64,000 nt of DNA, taken from positions 9,028,148 to 9,092,147 of the forward strand of contig CM038726.1 in assembly GCA_021613375.1 (NCBI GenBank). Direction: 5' to 3'. The notes beneath the pieces are model-generated. The model was given only the letters and a program-made list of their open reading frames with translations. It was not told the origin of the DNA and made no database searches. Numbering within the stretch: the first letter of the stretch is position 1; each line of letters starts with the position of its first letter. Shown piece by piece: positions 1-11,548 of this stretch. Both the position numbers and the translations under genes were made by a program. The DNA comes from Megaleporinus macrocephalus. Lineage: Eukaryota; Chordata; Actinopteri; Characiformes; Anostomidae.

Positions 1-2087
1 GAAAAATGATTAACCCCTCTTACAAATATGATCAAAGAAGCTTTTCAAAAGGCATCACTTCCTCAGTCTTTGGAGCTTGCAACAATAACATTACTTCCCA
101 AACCTGGAAAGGACCCTCAGAGGTGTGGTAATTACAGACCCCTGAGCCTTCTCAATTCAGATTATAAGGTACTGTCTAAAATAATACCATCTCGATTAGA
201 GATAGTTATTCCTAAAATTATCCATGCAGACCAAACAGGCTTTGTTAAGAACAAGCAAGGGGCAGATAACATTAGAAGGCTGTGTCATATAATTGACATT
301 GCCAAAAGACAGGGACATCCCTTAGTGATATTGTCCATGGATGCAAGGCGTCAAGACAGAATTGAACCTGGTTTTTGAGACTTTGAGGACCATGAATTTT
401 GGAGACAGTTTTATTAGATATGTTAAAACACTTTTTAACGGCCCTAGGTCACAGATCCTGATTAATGGAGTCATGTCGGACGCCTTCACACTTTCCCGAG
501 GTTGTAGGCAGGGGTGCCCAAGTTCCCCTGGCTTATTCTCCATTGCTATAGAGCCATTAGCCATTGCAATCCGCTCTGACTTATCTATCACATGAATTAA
601 AAAAAGGGACAGAGGAGCATAAATTGGCGCTTTATGCAGATGATCTGTTAGTATTTATATCTCAACAGGCCAAATCCTTCCCATCTTTTCTTACATGTCT
701 TAAATCATACAGTGCAGTTTCAGGCTATAAAATTAATTACGAGTGAAGGATTTCCAATGAATATGACAGAACAGCAGATAAAAGTACTACCTGGTTCATC
801 TAAATGGTGTCTTGATAGTTTCAAATACCTTGGTGTTATTGTTTGTTCCTGTGTTTGTTTGTAACAAAGTCTACCAAGAGAATTACATATCATTAATTAA
901 CAAATCTAAAGCAGATTTACAGCGATGGATGGACCTTCCTTTATCTTTAATTGGTAGAGTCAACACAATTATATATTTCATTGTATTCCCCTAAAAGTTC
1001 CAGTAACATTTTTTAAAGAATTAGACAGAGCAGTATCTTTATTTTTATGGCGTAAAAAGGTCCCAAGAGTCAAACTTCTTACTTTGCAGGCTCCCTATTC
1101 TAGGGCTGGTTTAAACCTTCCAAATTTTAGAATCTATTATTTGGCCTCCCAACTCTGCGTGCTGTAGATGTGGATTTTTTCAAAGGCTAATGATGTAAGG
1201 TGGATCTCGATAGAGCAGCAAGAATTAAAATCTACATCATTAGCAGTTATCCCTTTTCTGGGCTCAAAAAAGCAACTTTCTACAATCACAACAAACACAC
1301 TGATTTTGGCTACTTTTGATGCATGGCAGCAGTTACACTCTGTTCTGGGCCTAGATATACAGTTTTTGGTTAACACACCTCTTAAAGGCAACCCTAACGT
1401 CCCTGCAGCTGTAGCAGATGGAATATTACAAACTTGGGTTTGGAAAGGCATTAGATCGATCAGTGACCTTTATACTAATAATGTATTTGCCAGCTTTGGT
1501 GAACTATGTGAGTTCTATGGGTTACACAGACATAATCTCTTTGAATATTTGCAGATCAGGCATTGGGTCAGAAGTCAGTCATTAGGGATATTCCCAAATA
1601 AACCAGAGGAAACCTTACTCAAAACGTGTCTGTTGGATCCTAAACGTATTTCCACTAAACGCCTTACTGCTTGTGTCTATAAGACTGTTATTGATAACTT
1701 ACCAGCTTATGAGAAGTGTTCAAAAAAATCAAAATGGGAAACAGACCTAAGCTGTACGTATGAAGACGATAGCTGGAGCAGATTACTGAATTTACCTCAA
1801 ACAGTCACTCTTTACTGGTCTTCTCGTAGCTTTCATATTTTATTTTTAATGACTATGTCAAATGTAAATGTCAAATTTAATTTAACTGTGTATACACAAT
1901 GATTTAGAGAGAGGGGTGGGGCGGGTGGATTAATTAATTAATTAATTAATGTATTTATTTTATTCTTATTTTTTTCTCTCTTCTTTACCTTTCTTTTTTT
2001 TCTTTTCTCTTTAAAAAAAGTGTACTGTTGTGTTTACTGGTTGTTGACCTCTGTTGAGGTTTGTACATTTTCAATAAATATATCTAT

Positions 2088-2088
<1 letters not shown>
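1..2088 (+). pseudogene. Decayed L1-type LINE, reverse transcriptase half and 3' end
   Basis: Broken non-LTR retrotransposon ORF2. Pieces of one reverse transcriptase lie in successive frames at 28-378 (motifs LLPKPGKDP and NYRPLSLLN), 341-595 (GCRQGCPSSPGLFS), 564-746 (catalytic LYADDLLVF near 628-657), 812-994, and 1168-1902, which is the long L1-type C-terminal region. Frame changes near 350, 590, 750-810 and 1000-1165 show it is dead. The endonuclease half is missing, either because of 5' truncation or because it lies before the window. The 3' part after 1902 holds a TTAA-repeat run, T-rich sequence and TCAATAAATA before an (AT)n tract that probably grew from the tail. The motif order fits the L1/Tx1 group common in fish; the exact family was not resolved. 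Confidence 0.9.

Positions 2089-2089
<1 letters not shown>

Positions 2090-2154
<65 letters not shown>
2090..2154. repeat. (AT)n microsatellite
   Basis: About 32 uninterrupted AT units directly after the 3' end of the L1 remnant. It probably expanded from the element's A/T-rich tail. Confidence 0.97.
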
Positions 2155-2157
<3 letters not shown>

Positions 2158-2600
2158 GCTCTAAAATGTACTTTATCTACCTTTCAGTTTCAAACTATCT
2201 ATGTATCTATGAATAAGCCTTACTATTGGTCAGTCTGTAACTGTTTATTGGTTAGTCTACCTGTCTGGTTGGGTTGCCTAGCCACTGATTGGCTGGGGCG
2301 CTGGGGACGAGGCGGGGCACTCTCAGAGAGAGACAGGAGGAAAGAGCATGGCTGGACTCCGAGCTCCGGCGGTTTTAAGGGATAAACTTCTGTCCCAGCT
2401 CAGTTGTACGTAACGCGCTTTCATGTGAGAACTTGTACAAGTAGTTGTTTGGACTCAGTAGTTATTTTACTGACATATTAGGCCTTAAAACTATTGTCTA
2501 CCTCAGTGCTCTGCTGTAGTAGCATTAGCCTCCTTAGCTTAGCGGCTACGAAGACGCTCACCGCTCAGATAGCCCTTTTTTTTTCTTGGTGTTGAGTAAA
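2155..2600 (+). other. GC-richer segment, possible old promoter or first exon
   Basis: This stretch is clearly richer in G+C than its surroundings. It has an inverted CCAAT-like motif (GATTGGCT near 2287) and a short ORF from ATG 2348 (starting MAGLRAPAVLRDKLLSQL) that stops at about 2413. It could be a promoter with a first exon, or the 5' part or LTR of a mobile element. No downstream exon joins to it convincingly, so no gene is called. Confidence 0.25.
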
Positions 2601-2654
2601 AACCAGTACTGGTGTTAATGTTTTGTCTGTTTGTGTGCACCTAATGTCATTTTA

Positions 2655-2804
2655 AGTTTAAGCTCCCATACGCTCAGTCCTTTGATTGAGAGAGTTTCTA
2701 GTTATTTTGTAAGAAGTATTAAGTTTATATTTGTTGGAGTTTAAGCTCCCATACGCTCAGTCCTTTGATTGAGAGAGTTTCCAGTTATTTTGTAAGAAGT
2801 ATTA
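2655..2804. repeat. Two-copy tandem repeat, 83-bp period
   Basis: A 67-bp unit beginning AGTTTAAGCTCCCATACGCT occurs at 2655-2721 and again at 2738-2804 with one clear base change. The copies are separated by 16 bp. It is a recent local duplication in non-coding DNA. Confidence 0.9.
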
Positions 2805-4111
2805 ACTAAGTTTAACTAAGGACATTTCTTAATGTTGTTGATTTATTTTTGGTCTTTAAATTCTATTATTTTATTCTTTAAGTATACTCCCTAGATTTTA
2901 CATCAAAGTGAATGTTTATTTTCTATATTTTTTTCTTTCCTACAGCTAAAAATAAATCTCTGTTTTTTTAAAGGGAAACCCCGGCTGGTAACACTTGTAA
3001 GCCTTTATATAGTTTAATGACTCTAAATTGTTAAGACACTGTAAAAAATCACAAAAAGTAGCAGATTTATTTGATTTTCTGTAAAATGCCGCTGCACATA
3101 GGTTGTCATTGCTGTAACTACTTACATGCACAGCAGGTCTAATGGTTGCAGTAGCCACCCGTCGCGCTTGAGCACAGCTAGCTAGCTAAACATGGCTACT
3201 GTTCAGTCTTTGCAGTTTGAGCCAGTACGCAACATTTCTGACATCAGCTATGACATCACACACCACGTTAGTGTAAATGGTGAACAGAGAGGGTGGAGGA
3301 GAGAGTGACACAGTGCTGGAGTTGTTGTGAAACTGTGTGTTGGTGTTGACGGAGAAGGAGAGTGTCTGTTAAAGGAGCTCCGCTTTCTAGCAGGAAACAT
3401 TCACGCTCAGTAAACAGCTAGATACACTGAACGGGAGTGTCTCTGAGCTTCACACTCCTTTATTAGTGAAGTAGTATGTTCACTACTAAGACTGTACTTT
3501 CACCTTCAGGATCCACAAATGAGGAGAAGCAGCTGACGCTAACGCTAAACGTTCTCAGGAGAGAATCCAGCACATGTTCACGTTCACGGTTCTTCTCGTG
3601 GTTCTCCATAATCTGGAGCTTTTGGACTTCCTGTGTGGGGAAACTGTGGCACTGCATTGTGTTTTAGTCTACGCTTAAAACCAACAGCCTCCGTCAAGTC
3701 TCTCACCAGTGGTGGTCTACTGAACCACTCAAACTCATCCAGACTGAAGTGAGGAGAGCAGAGCGGGGGTCTTTGGGTAGCTGTGTTCGTCCACACGCTG
3801 CTTCACTAACTATTCTCCTTGTTTATGTTTGTGAAGCTGTTTAGACTATCAGTCTCTCCACTGCCTTTCACTGAAACAACATCAACAACACAATGAGCCA
3901 CTGTTTTCTTTAAGTTAGGTTAGCTAAATATCACTCTTTTTTTTACAAATATTTCTCATTACTGGCTTCACTTTTTCATACGTCTCCTACGTTTATCTGT
4001 GTAGTACAGAAGTCTGTGTGGACTAAACTCTACAGAAGTACAGAAACCGTATTACTCTGGATTTGTACTGTGAGGCTGATAACAGTGTGAGTTGCAGATC
4101 TTTATCTTCAA
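2805..4111. other. Non-coding stretch, no gene recognised
   Basis: All open frames here are short. A small frame from ATG 3192 (starting MATVQSLQFEPVRN) is reminiscent of N-terminal fragments seen in fish multicopy genes, but it closes after about 30 codons and has no clear splice donor. The stem GCTAGCTAGCTA occurs near 3177-3188. Nothing else could be assigned. Confidence 0.5.
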
Positions 4112-4531
4112 AGTTATTAATCAGCAGAATCTGTTTCTGACTCATATTCTGTGTTAGATTTTGGGGGACGTGAGTAATTAAACAGCAGCTTCACTGTAGT
4201 TACTATATGAAGGACACGTGACTGGAGCTCCTCCTTCATTTATCAACAGTGAGCATAATGGAATGTTGGTGGACACCTGAGCTCTGATGTCATAATGGAC
4301 TAAAGGCTACACGTTGTGATGTCATAAAGGTGAAGGTGTGTCTAAGTTCTATGTGCGGCTGACGTTTCATCCCAGTCTGTGTTATGACAGTAAAGAGAAC
4401 AGCTGCTACGATGAGTTGCATCTGGTTCTGGTGCTGCAGAGTCCATAACACCGACTCAGACACAGAATGAGAAGGAAAGGAGGAGCGACTGAGTGAAGAT
4501 GGAGAGCAGATTGAGAGGAGAGAGAAGAAGA
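4112..4531 (+). repeat. Duplicated block A, left copy (partner 54243-54641, direct)
   Basis: About 420 bp aligns in the same orientation with 54243-54641. The match runs from AGTTATTAATCAGCAGAATC through TGACTGGAGCTCCTCCTTCA to a GA-rich end. Identity looks roughly 85-90 percent by eye with small indels. No intact reading frame is shared, so this is a non-coding segmental duplicate or a member of a dispersed repeat family. Confidence 0.85.
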
Positions 4532-4680
4532 AGTAGAGAATGGTAAAATCAATAAATGTGTGTTCTGTTTTATCTTTTTCAGTGTACCTCAAAAGTGTGC
4601 AGTACCTTTTGCTGGGTGAACAATGCAATATTTAGTGGCATCAACAACGCACAAGCTTTTGCTCTGTCTCAAAACAGTGG

Positions 4681-5264
4681 CCTGAACATGAAACAGCAGA
4701 GTGGCATCAGATCTCAGATCAGTGGAGAAACACTGTTAGAACTCTGCTGCCACCTTGTGGATTAACAGTAGCAGCAGTGATACGTGTTTAATGTAAAGAA
4801 ACGTTTAGAGAATCAAATCTTCAAATCATTGCTGCTAATATTGCAGCTTTTAACTGCTACAGTTAAGAACACTGTCGACTCTCAGCTCATCAGCTTTCCT
4901 GTGACTGCAGACAAGCTCACATACACACAGTGTAGCAGCTCAAATACACAACCTGCACATCAGATTCAGGAAAGTAGATTTACAGAAACTACAGCGCATC
5001 ACTAAATAACTACTAACATTCTGAATCATATCAGAGCTGAGCTGCTTTTCCTCTGCTGTGTTGTATATACCACATTTTTAATCTTCTCTTTATCTTCTAA
5101 ACTAATACTTTTCATGTACTTTCATCACATAAACATACGTATAACTGCATATCAGACTCACAGCGCGTGGCTGAGAGGAGGATCAGGAAGATAGAAAAGT
5201 GAGAGATGAGAGGGATGAGAAAAACTGAAACTTTTTCCCCCTTTCATATTTACAGAAGATCACA
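4681..5264 (+). repeat. Duplicated block B, left copy (partner 56781-57303, inverted)
   Basis: About 580 bp matches the reverse complement of 56781-57303. It includes AACTCTGCTGCCACCTTGTG, CTCAGCTCATCAGCTTTCCT and a final GATGAGAAAAACTGAAAC-type segment. Short open frames occur at the same place in both copies but differ by indels, so I do not call them coding. Confidence 0.88.
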
Positions 5265-5900
5265 CTGTAATAAAAAAACATTTTTTACAGACATTTACCG
5301 CAAATGAATAAAAAAAGAATTCTGTCTTTTTCCAAATAAGAGAATATACCTGTAAAATACAGGAAAATTACATATTTAAATAAATCTGCTGTAAAAGTAC
5401 AGTCAAAATCTGTATTTTTAAATTACAAAAATCCTTTGTTTTATAATGGGATAGTACCATTTTTTAAGGGTCTTGGGTGTTTAGTAGTAATTTAGTAGTT
5501 ATTACTGTAAAAACGCAGTTATCAGTGTGTTTATTTAAAAATGCTGAATATTGTGGATTTTTTTTTTTTTTTACCATTTTTAAACCGTAAAATCATGGTA
5601 AATCAAAGTTCCATATTATCAAAGAAATTATATTTAACTGAAAACGGCAATTGTCTGCATTTGACCAAAGCTGGAATGTTAAGATTTAAAGTGAAAAATA
5701 TTTGTTACACTTCCCCCTTTCCTGTTCTCTAATGTACATTAATATCTCTGCTACCAAACCAGCTGTAAACTTAATTAAATACACAAAGTACTAAACAACA
5801 GCCATTTATTTGAAATAACAAGAATAGTACGCTGTGCGCAGCTGCTAGTGTTATTTCTTTAACTCTGATGCTGAATGTTTGCTTCTCAATCCAGATTACT
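5265..5900. other. A/T-rich non-coding stretch
   Basis: A/T-rich sequence with repeated TTTTTA/ACTGTAAAA-like strings and a poly-T run at about 5559-5573. Only short chance ORFs. Probably old transposon debris. Confidence 0.5.
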
Positions 5901-6085
5901 ATTTTCCAGACGTGTGGACTCGAGTCTCGTGACTTGGACTTGTGTCCAATTCGAGTCACTAAACTGATGACTTGTGACTTGACTTGACAACATCACTAAA
6001 GACTTGCGAATTGACTTAGACTTTACCTTTACTGACTTAGACTTGGAATCGAACTTGAGCTTTAAGGCTTGAAAAGACTCGCCAC
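5900..6085. repeat. Dispersed GACTTG-rich repeat
   Basis: Dense GACTTG and GAGTC strings (GTGACTTGACTTGACAAC and similar) of a kind common in fish genomes. A related sequence in the opposite orientation (CAAGTC-rich) occurs at about 40290-40400 and a GTCAAGACCGAG variant at 55630-55720. Family name not determined. Confidence 0.6.
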
Positions 6086-8177
6086 CCTATTTCAACATAA
6101 TAAATAAGGACAACTGGATGTAACCTGTTTAAAACAAGCACGCTATATCTACCTGAACCCCTACTGAGCATGCACAGTGTTTTTTTTCTCCTCCTCCTCT
6201 TCGCTCGCTCTCTCCCTCTGTTGGTGTGTGCGCGCGTCCTCTGGCAGAGAAACGTGTGCTGTTAATATTAGTTAAAATTGGCTAATATTCACCTATCGTG
6301 CTGTATTCTTGAGCTTTACCTCAAGCTTAGTTCGCCCTGACATCAGTGTTTTTGAAACTCCGGTAAGTTGGGGTGATTTTAAGAAGTGAAATAAGAATTA
6401 ATGTGAGTATGTGTGAGGTGCCCAAAGCGTTTATGAGTTGAATAAAAGTGTGTGGAATAAAAATAACCGGAGTATAAAGAGTATATATGATGACTAAGAG
6501 AGTCAGGCAGGTATTAACTGGTGTGTTAGCATGCCTGTGAGCATTAGCGTCCTAGTTACGGGCACTAATATAGACTTATAGTCCGAAGAGCAGTTAAATA
6601 TTGGTCTACTTTTTATTTTGAGTTAATTATGCTTCGAGTACAGTGTGTTGAACGAAGTGCTGCATTGCACAGGTTGTTTTAAAGACGGGTTGAAATCTCA
6701 AGCTTGCTGAGTCCACGTTGATGAGCCAGTAGAAAACTACAGTTCCCAGCGGGCTGTGCGAGGGACATCGGCTGCTCATGCGTCAGACCAACACAACCAC
6801 CACACACACACATAAGAAATAAGTCTACCCGGGTAGTGAAGAACACTTTCAGACATTAAAAAACCAGAACGAAAAGGAGGAACATTGAGGAAAAAAACAT
6901 TACATACATACGAAACACGAAGAATTAAAAAAAAGAATAATAGTGAATAAAAGACTCAAGTGTTAAAAAATACTTATTATTTGTTCTGATTGTTAAACGA
7001 GTGCTGTTGTGTAAAAACTAGTTTTCTTGCGTCAAGGTACTGTTAACTGTGGGAAACAAGAACTTTGTATTTTTTCCTTATATGTTGTTGAAAAGCACTG
7101 ACTTGCTTCGTTGACTAAAAAAGCTCTATTTGCTATTTCTATTTAATTTTTTTTTCTTTTCCTCAAGCCAAGAGAGAGCTATTTCATTTGTATTTTTTTC
7201 CCATTTTTATATCGACTGAGACTGCTCTTTTCACTTTTCTTGCATTTATACTCAACATTCCACATACATATCTATCTCACAAATGATTTGAAGGACTCAG
7301 ATCTTTTTTTATTAGTCAATAAATACATAGTTGTAACTCCAGAGCCTTGCATTCTGTCTTCTGCATATTAGTCAAAGCCCTCCTTATCGAACCTAGTGTG
7401 ATTTTGAAGCTGGTCCATATGAACTCACAGAAGAAACGTTGTGGTAACTAAGGTCTAGGTATAAGCATTACGTGTCATTGTTATTTTGATCTGCAGTAGT
7501 AACATTACTGTGATCCACGCTGTGCTGTGTTACATGAATCACATAACTGGATAATTTTGTAAATTAAATGGTGCTGTAACGCTAGGGAGCTAAGCTGCGC
7601 CGCTCAGTTTATCCATAACCTAGCAACAAGTGAAGTTCTGTAGCCAATCTTGGGAAGCTTTTGGGGGGCGCCTATTTTAACTCGGTAATGGACTGGTAAT
7701 GAGGTGATTAGTGATTAGAACAGCTTGAAATGATCTAATTTCATATGCAGGTTATTTTTGTTATAATATAAACTGAATATAATGTTATATTAATGTTAGT
7801 TTAATATTCTACTAATCAACTGCATCAATTGTGTTAAATACTGAAATGATGTTACATCTGGTGACTTGTTATATTTTATATATTTTATATATTTTATTAT
7901 ATTTTATAGTTTTACTTTATGTACATCAGTACATTATTGTCTGTTTGTTTTAAGATGTTCTGTTTGTAAAAATTTATTTGTGTCTAAATGCTTGTTTACA
8001 TTATTGATTTCAGACTTCAGACAAAAATATGTTAGTTATTTTTATTATTTTGTCTTTATCTTCAAAAGTGTAACAAACAGTGACTGTGAGGCGACTATAG
8101 CTGACAGTTACTGTATATGATGAAGTTTCTCTTATTTAACATGAGTAAATAAGATGGAAACTGCTGAACTGATAGAT
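6086..8177. other. Non-coding, possible old LTR or promoter remains
   Basis: No credible coding region. A GC-rich, CpG-containing part at 6210-6240, a donor-like GTAAGT at 6363, an ACTACAGTTCCCAGCGGG motif at about 6737-6754 (like the ACTACAATTCCC promoter element) and TCAATAAATACATAG near 7316-7331 suggest a retroelement terminal repeat or a decayed promoter. 7740-8160 is very A/T-rich and holds only chance ORFs. Confidence 0.35.
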
Positions 8178-8462
8178 TGTGGTGAATCAACAGAAAAGAA
8201 AAAGAGGGACAAGAAGACATTAAAGTCATAATATCTCTCAGTTTAAGAGAAGTAAAGGAACGAAAGCAGGTTCAGTTCATTTAGATGCTGCTGCCCCCTT
8301 GTGGTCAGAGAACAGATTGAATGGTTTAAATGTTCTAATTGTCTCCAGATATAGTTTAATACAAAACCTCATTCAAAAGAAAAAGAGCTTTTTCTTCAGT
8401 CTGTAACATCACAATGTAGAACAACTCTCAGTTCAATAGAAGTATAAAGATTTTATATTACA
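8178..8462 (+). repeat. Duplicated block C, left copy (partner about 54985-55255, inverted)
   Basis: About 285 bp matches the reverse complement of 54985-55255. It includes TTTAGATGCTGCTGCCCCCT, TTTAAATGTTCTAATTGTCT and AACAACTCTCAGTTCAATAG. With blocks A and B it shows that 54.2-57.3 kb is a rearranged relative of 4.1-8.5 kb. Confidence 0.82.
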
Positions 8463-9130
8463 GTATAAATACAGTATTCTGAAGACTATGAATAAACACA
8501 GAGCTGCTTTAGGAGTGACTTGTATGAAGCAGATCATTCAGTTTCCTCATATGAAAACATATTTTTGTCTGTTATTGTTATTTAGATTAGAAAGTAAATA
8601 AATCATGTCATTCAGATGGACTGAGGTGAGAAAGAGCTGCCAGATATTTACAGATATTCCCACATTTAACTCTGTAATTAAAGTCTAAATGGATTATTTC
8701 CTTTAGTTTTATTAAGTTCATCACTAAATATGCTTTTATATGCAGTTAAAGCAGAACAGAAAAAGTGCTAACCTGCCTGTATTTATAAATCACATCATTT
8801 TTAACACATATACTCTGAAAAAGAAATAATAAAAACTGTTATTTTAATAGAGAATAAAACTGAACGTTATACTGAATATGTAACAGAAACACATCTCACT
8901 GTTATTACTGTTATTAATATAGTTTGTGTTTAATTTAATATTTTGAAATAAATGATTAGATATGATGACAGTAGGTAAACTGTAGATATACTTTGTTTAG
9001 CTTTTTTTTTGTTGGTCATTCACACAGTGATCTGATCTAATCTGCACTCCTGCCTGTTTCTGATTCATAGAAAAGTTGTTTTGCTGGAAATTGTAGAACA
9101 AATCTGGTAAACCAAGTCTGGCTCAAACGC
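8463..9130. other. A/T-rich non-coding stretch
   Basis: No open frame of note and no recognised repeat. It is the immediate upstream flank of the candidate promoter at 9149. Confidence 0.5.
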
Positions 9131-9148
9131 AGTGACTGGAATGAAGGT

Positions 9149-9160
9149 GGAAGTGAAAGT
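9149..9160 (+). promoter_or_regulatory. IRF/ISRE-like site upstream of candidate first exon
   Basis: GGAAGTGAAAGT differs at one position from the repeated GAAAGT pattern bound by IRF and PRDM1-type factors. It lies about 170 bp before a candidate first coding exon of the Ig/GIMAP gene. An interferon-linked promoter would fit such a gene, but a 12-mer can occur by chance. Confidence 0.3.
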
Positions 9161-9317
9161 AGCTGCTGCTTCTTCCGCTCTGGACGCTAAAACGGAGAGT
9201 GTTGTGTGAGATTAGTGTAAAGTTTAAACTCTCTTATTATTCTGATCTGCTGTTATAAGATAAAAAGCTGATATGAACTGATTTAAAATGTGGACATATT
9301 TCACCTGAAGCAGCGAC

Positions 9318-9341
9318 ATGACTGTATGAAGACCAGCAAAG
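9318..9341 (+). CDS. Alternative first coding exon of the Ig/GIMAP gene (candidate)
   Basis: ATG at 9326 gives ATG AAG ACC AGC AAA G and then a donor GTAAGA at 9342, leaving phase 1. Joined to the V-set exon at 11681 this would give an N-terminus of MKTSK-D followed by the Ig domain. A short upstream frame (ATG 9318, stop TGA 9327-9329) overlaps the start. The alternative is the start at 11530. Joining 9341 to the exon at 11487 would reach a stop at once, so the two starts would be alternatives. Neither supplies a signal peptide. Confidence 0.35.
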
Positions 9342-9803
9342 GTAAGAGCAGTTAGCATCATGCTAATCCTCATAAACACCACTGTAAACATCAGACTGTT
9401 ATTAAAACACACATAAACAACATTATTGGATTTATATAGTTATAACTGTAAATGAAGCTTGTTTGATTACATTTTATTTCGTAATGATCTCTCAGTGTGT
9501 GTGTTTCCCTTTGCTGTTTTTTTGTTTTCTCTCTCTCTCTGTGTGTTTGTGGTGGATGTGTGAGTGGACTGGACTTAAATCTGGGCGTGAGCAAATCCAG
9601 ACAAACCACATGAGGTTTCCAATAAAAAAAACATGCTTTATTAATATCATTTAAAAAATACACAATCTAAAACTACAGGAGCTGGACTTTACTGGCTGAG
9701 AGATTTACAAACACAATTCAGTTAGCACACAGTTCAGATCAACTATTAGTCAAGTGAGTATGGAAGTAAAATGCACAAACAGCCACCATCAAAAAAAAAC
9801 CTT

Positions 9804-9905
9804 CACAAATATCCATCCATCCATCCATCCATTATCTGCCACTTAATCCCGCTAGTTGGGGTCACGGAGGGGCTGGAGCCGATCCCAGCATCATCATAGT
9901 ACAAA
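9804..9905. repeat. (CCAT)n and flanking dispersed repeat
   Basis: A short ATCCATCCATCC run is followed by TATCTGCCACTTAATCCCGC and GGGGTCACGGAGGGGCTGGA. This is the widespread fish repeat that reads as steps to the north of a wrapped row of sequence tags; its family was not resolved. Confidence 0.6.
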
Positions 9906-11429
9906 TGAGCAGCGGGAATAACTGCATGGAAGGTCTAACGACAGCAGTCTCCTCACTCATCTCCCAAGTGAACCAGCCTCATCAGATGCCTTTGGTTCCT
10001 CCGTCTCAGACACCGCTGTGGCTATTTGCTCATCATCAGTTAGTTTATCACTCCATCGTTTCTGCTTACGTTGAATACATGTGACTCTTGCCTGTGTGCT
10101 GGCTCAAAATTTGCTGTGTGGTGTGATCTTCACGGCATCATCGGCCTCGCTCACCCGCGTCACTGGTTTCGTTCTTGCCCTGTGCTCTGTATGCCATTGC
10201 TCCTAGCAATCTCTCCTGCAATCACCATTGGCCAAGATGTCTGTACTGTAGCTCGAGGATAGGTCTGTTCCCCACCTGTCTATACACCTTATTAGAGGTA
10301 GATTCTTCAGTCATTGTCCATGTTTAGTGAAGACATTTTCAAACACTCAAACATTTCAAACTAAAAGAAATTTTAAACAAAATTATAAATCCACACAATG
10401 TGCTTTAAACTTGGTACCACATTTAGCTGTCTGACACGAGCATGCGCTGCTTTTAATGTGGGCAAGGTGAATATCTTGTCCGTGCTTACCCTGAGGCGGG
10501 TAATGTTAACACGGACGGGCCCGAGACTGGGGACGCTGGGGCCTGGCGCAGCTGATCGAGCAGTGGCCGTTCCACCTTGCTCCTGGGCGAGCTGCACGGG
10601 TTCCCAGCTGCGGAGACTGTTAAAGATAAAACCACACTGGATACAGACAAACTGTCTTCAATTGGTTTTACTGAGGTGACTTGGTTATCTGAAACAGCAG
10701 TGAAGACAGTGTTTAGCAGAGACCACAGGAGGTCGAGGGCATTTTGAAGATCCCAAAAGTAAAAAACACACCATGGCATCATATACTGAGACTGTGTGAG
10801 GATGTTAAGCCAAAATGGATATCTTTGCACAAACCACTGTAAACTAAAGAAGCTGCTGACATGCAGTGAAGGATTTTACACAGTGTTGTGTCTGTTACTC
10901 CTCTATCTGTATTTTAAACAGATACCCGACTGTCCCTTCTGCTCCCAGAGAGAGACATTTTACACTGTTGTAGGCTTCGTCCCCTGTTTTATGTAATGTC
11001 TTTATGTCTTTTAATGTAACTTTTACTGTTCAGACTTTCATCTTTGGTTTTAAATACATCAGGAGAGAACAGTCAAAGTGTCAGCTGCTTAGTTTTACTC
11101 TAAGCTGGGCTAAAATGGTGATATACATCAGCCAGAAGAACGAGGTGGCTCAAAGCTCAATAGGATTTTCTCCAAACGGATAAACTCAATGATTTTAATA
11201 TATTTTAAATACTACTAGTGTATGAGTAAGTATTTTAAAGAGGTGTGGTGCTGCAGGGAGGCAGTGTGTTCAGTGGCCGATGGTGAGTTAATCTTTGCCC
11301 CGGAGTTTGGTTGATACACACTGCTGACCTGCAGCTGCTCAGTGTTGTTTCTATGTGTGATACTGCTGCTCTTTGTTTATTAATTTATTATTTTAAACTG
11401 CTGATAATTTAGCGTGTGACTAATTTGTA
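9906..11429. other. 5' intron or flank of the Ig/GIMAP gene, no gene recognised
   Basis: Short open frames on both strands at 10070-10830 overlap each other in a locally GC-rich patch (10440-10620). None has recognisable motifs or convincing splice sites. From 11220 the sequence is ordinary intron-like DNA up to the CT tract at 11438. Confidence 0.45.
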
Positions 11430-11437
11430 TTCTAACA

Positions 11438-11447
11438 GATTGAACTC

Positions 11448-11482
<35 letters not shown>

Positions 11483-11486
11483 GTAG
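11438..11486 (+). repeat. (CT)n tract serving as splice-acceptor polypyrimidine
   Basis: A long CT run ending CTGTAG at 11486. It is both a microsatellite and an unusually long polypyrimidine tract for the acceptor of the exon at 11487. Confidence 0.7.
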
Positions 11487-11548
11487 GACTGTGTTAGTGA
11501 GAGTCTTTAGGAGGAGATAAAGAGATAAGATGGCGACTGCAAGTAACA
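11487..11548 (+). CDS. Start exon: 5' UTR plus first 19 coding nt
   Basis: Acceptor CTGTAG at 11481-11486 and donor GTAAGT at 11549. ATG at 11530 encodes MATASN plus one base (phase 1), which joins the V-set exon as AAT. An in-frame TAA at 11518-11520 prevents N-terminal extension. The start is chosen because it is the first ATG after that stop and gives the right phase. Confidence 0.55.

Noticed and set aside
2020..2385. 121-codon plus-strand frame with a long Tyr-Ile repeat
   Set aside because: It is the translation of the (AT)n microsatellite joined to flanking DNA.
3192..3290. Short frame starting MATVQSLQFEPVRN as a first exon
   Set aside because: It closes after about 30 codons with no convincing donor and no downstream partner.
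10373..10830. Overlapping frames of up to 114 codons on both strands
   Set aside because: No motifs, no splice sites matching the neighbouring gene, and both strands are open because of local GC richness.
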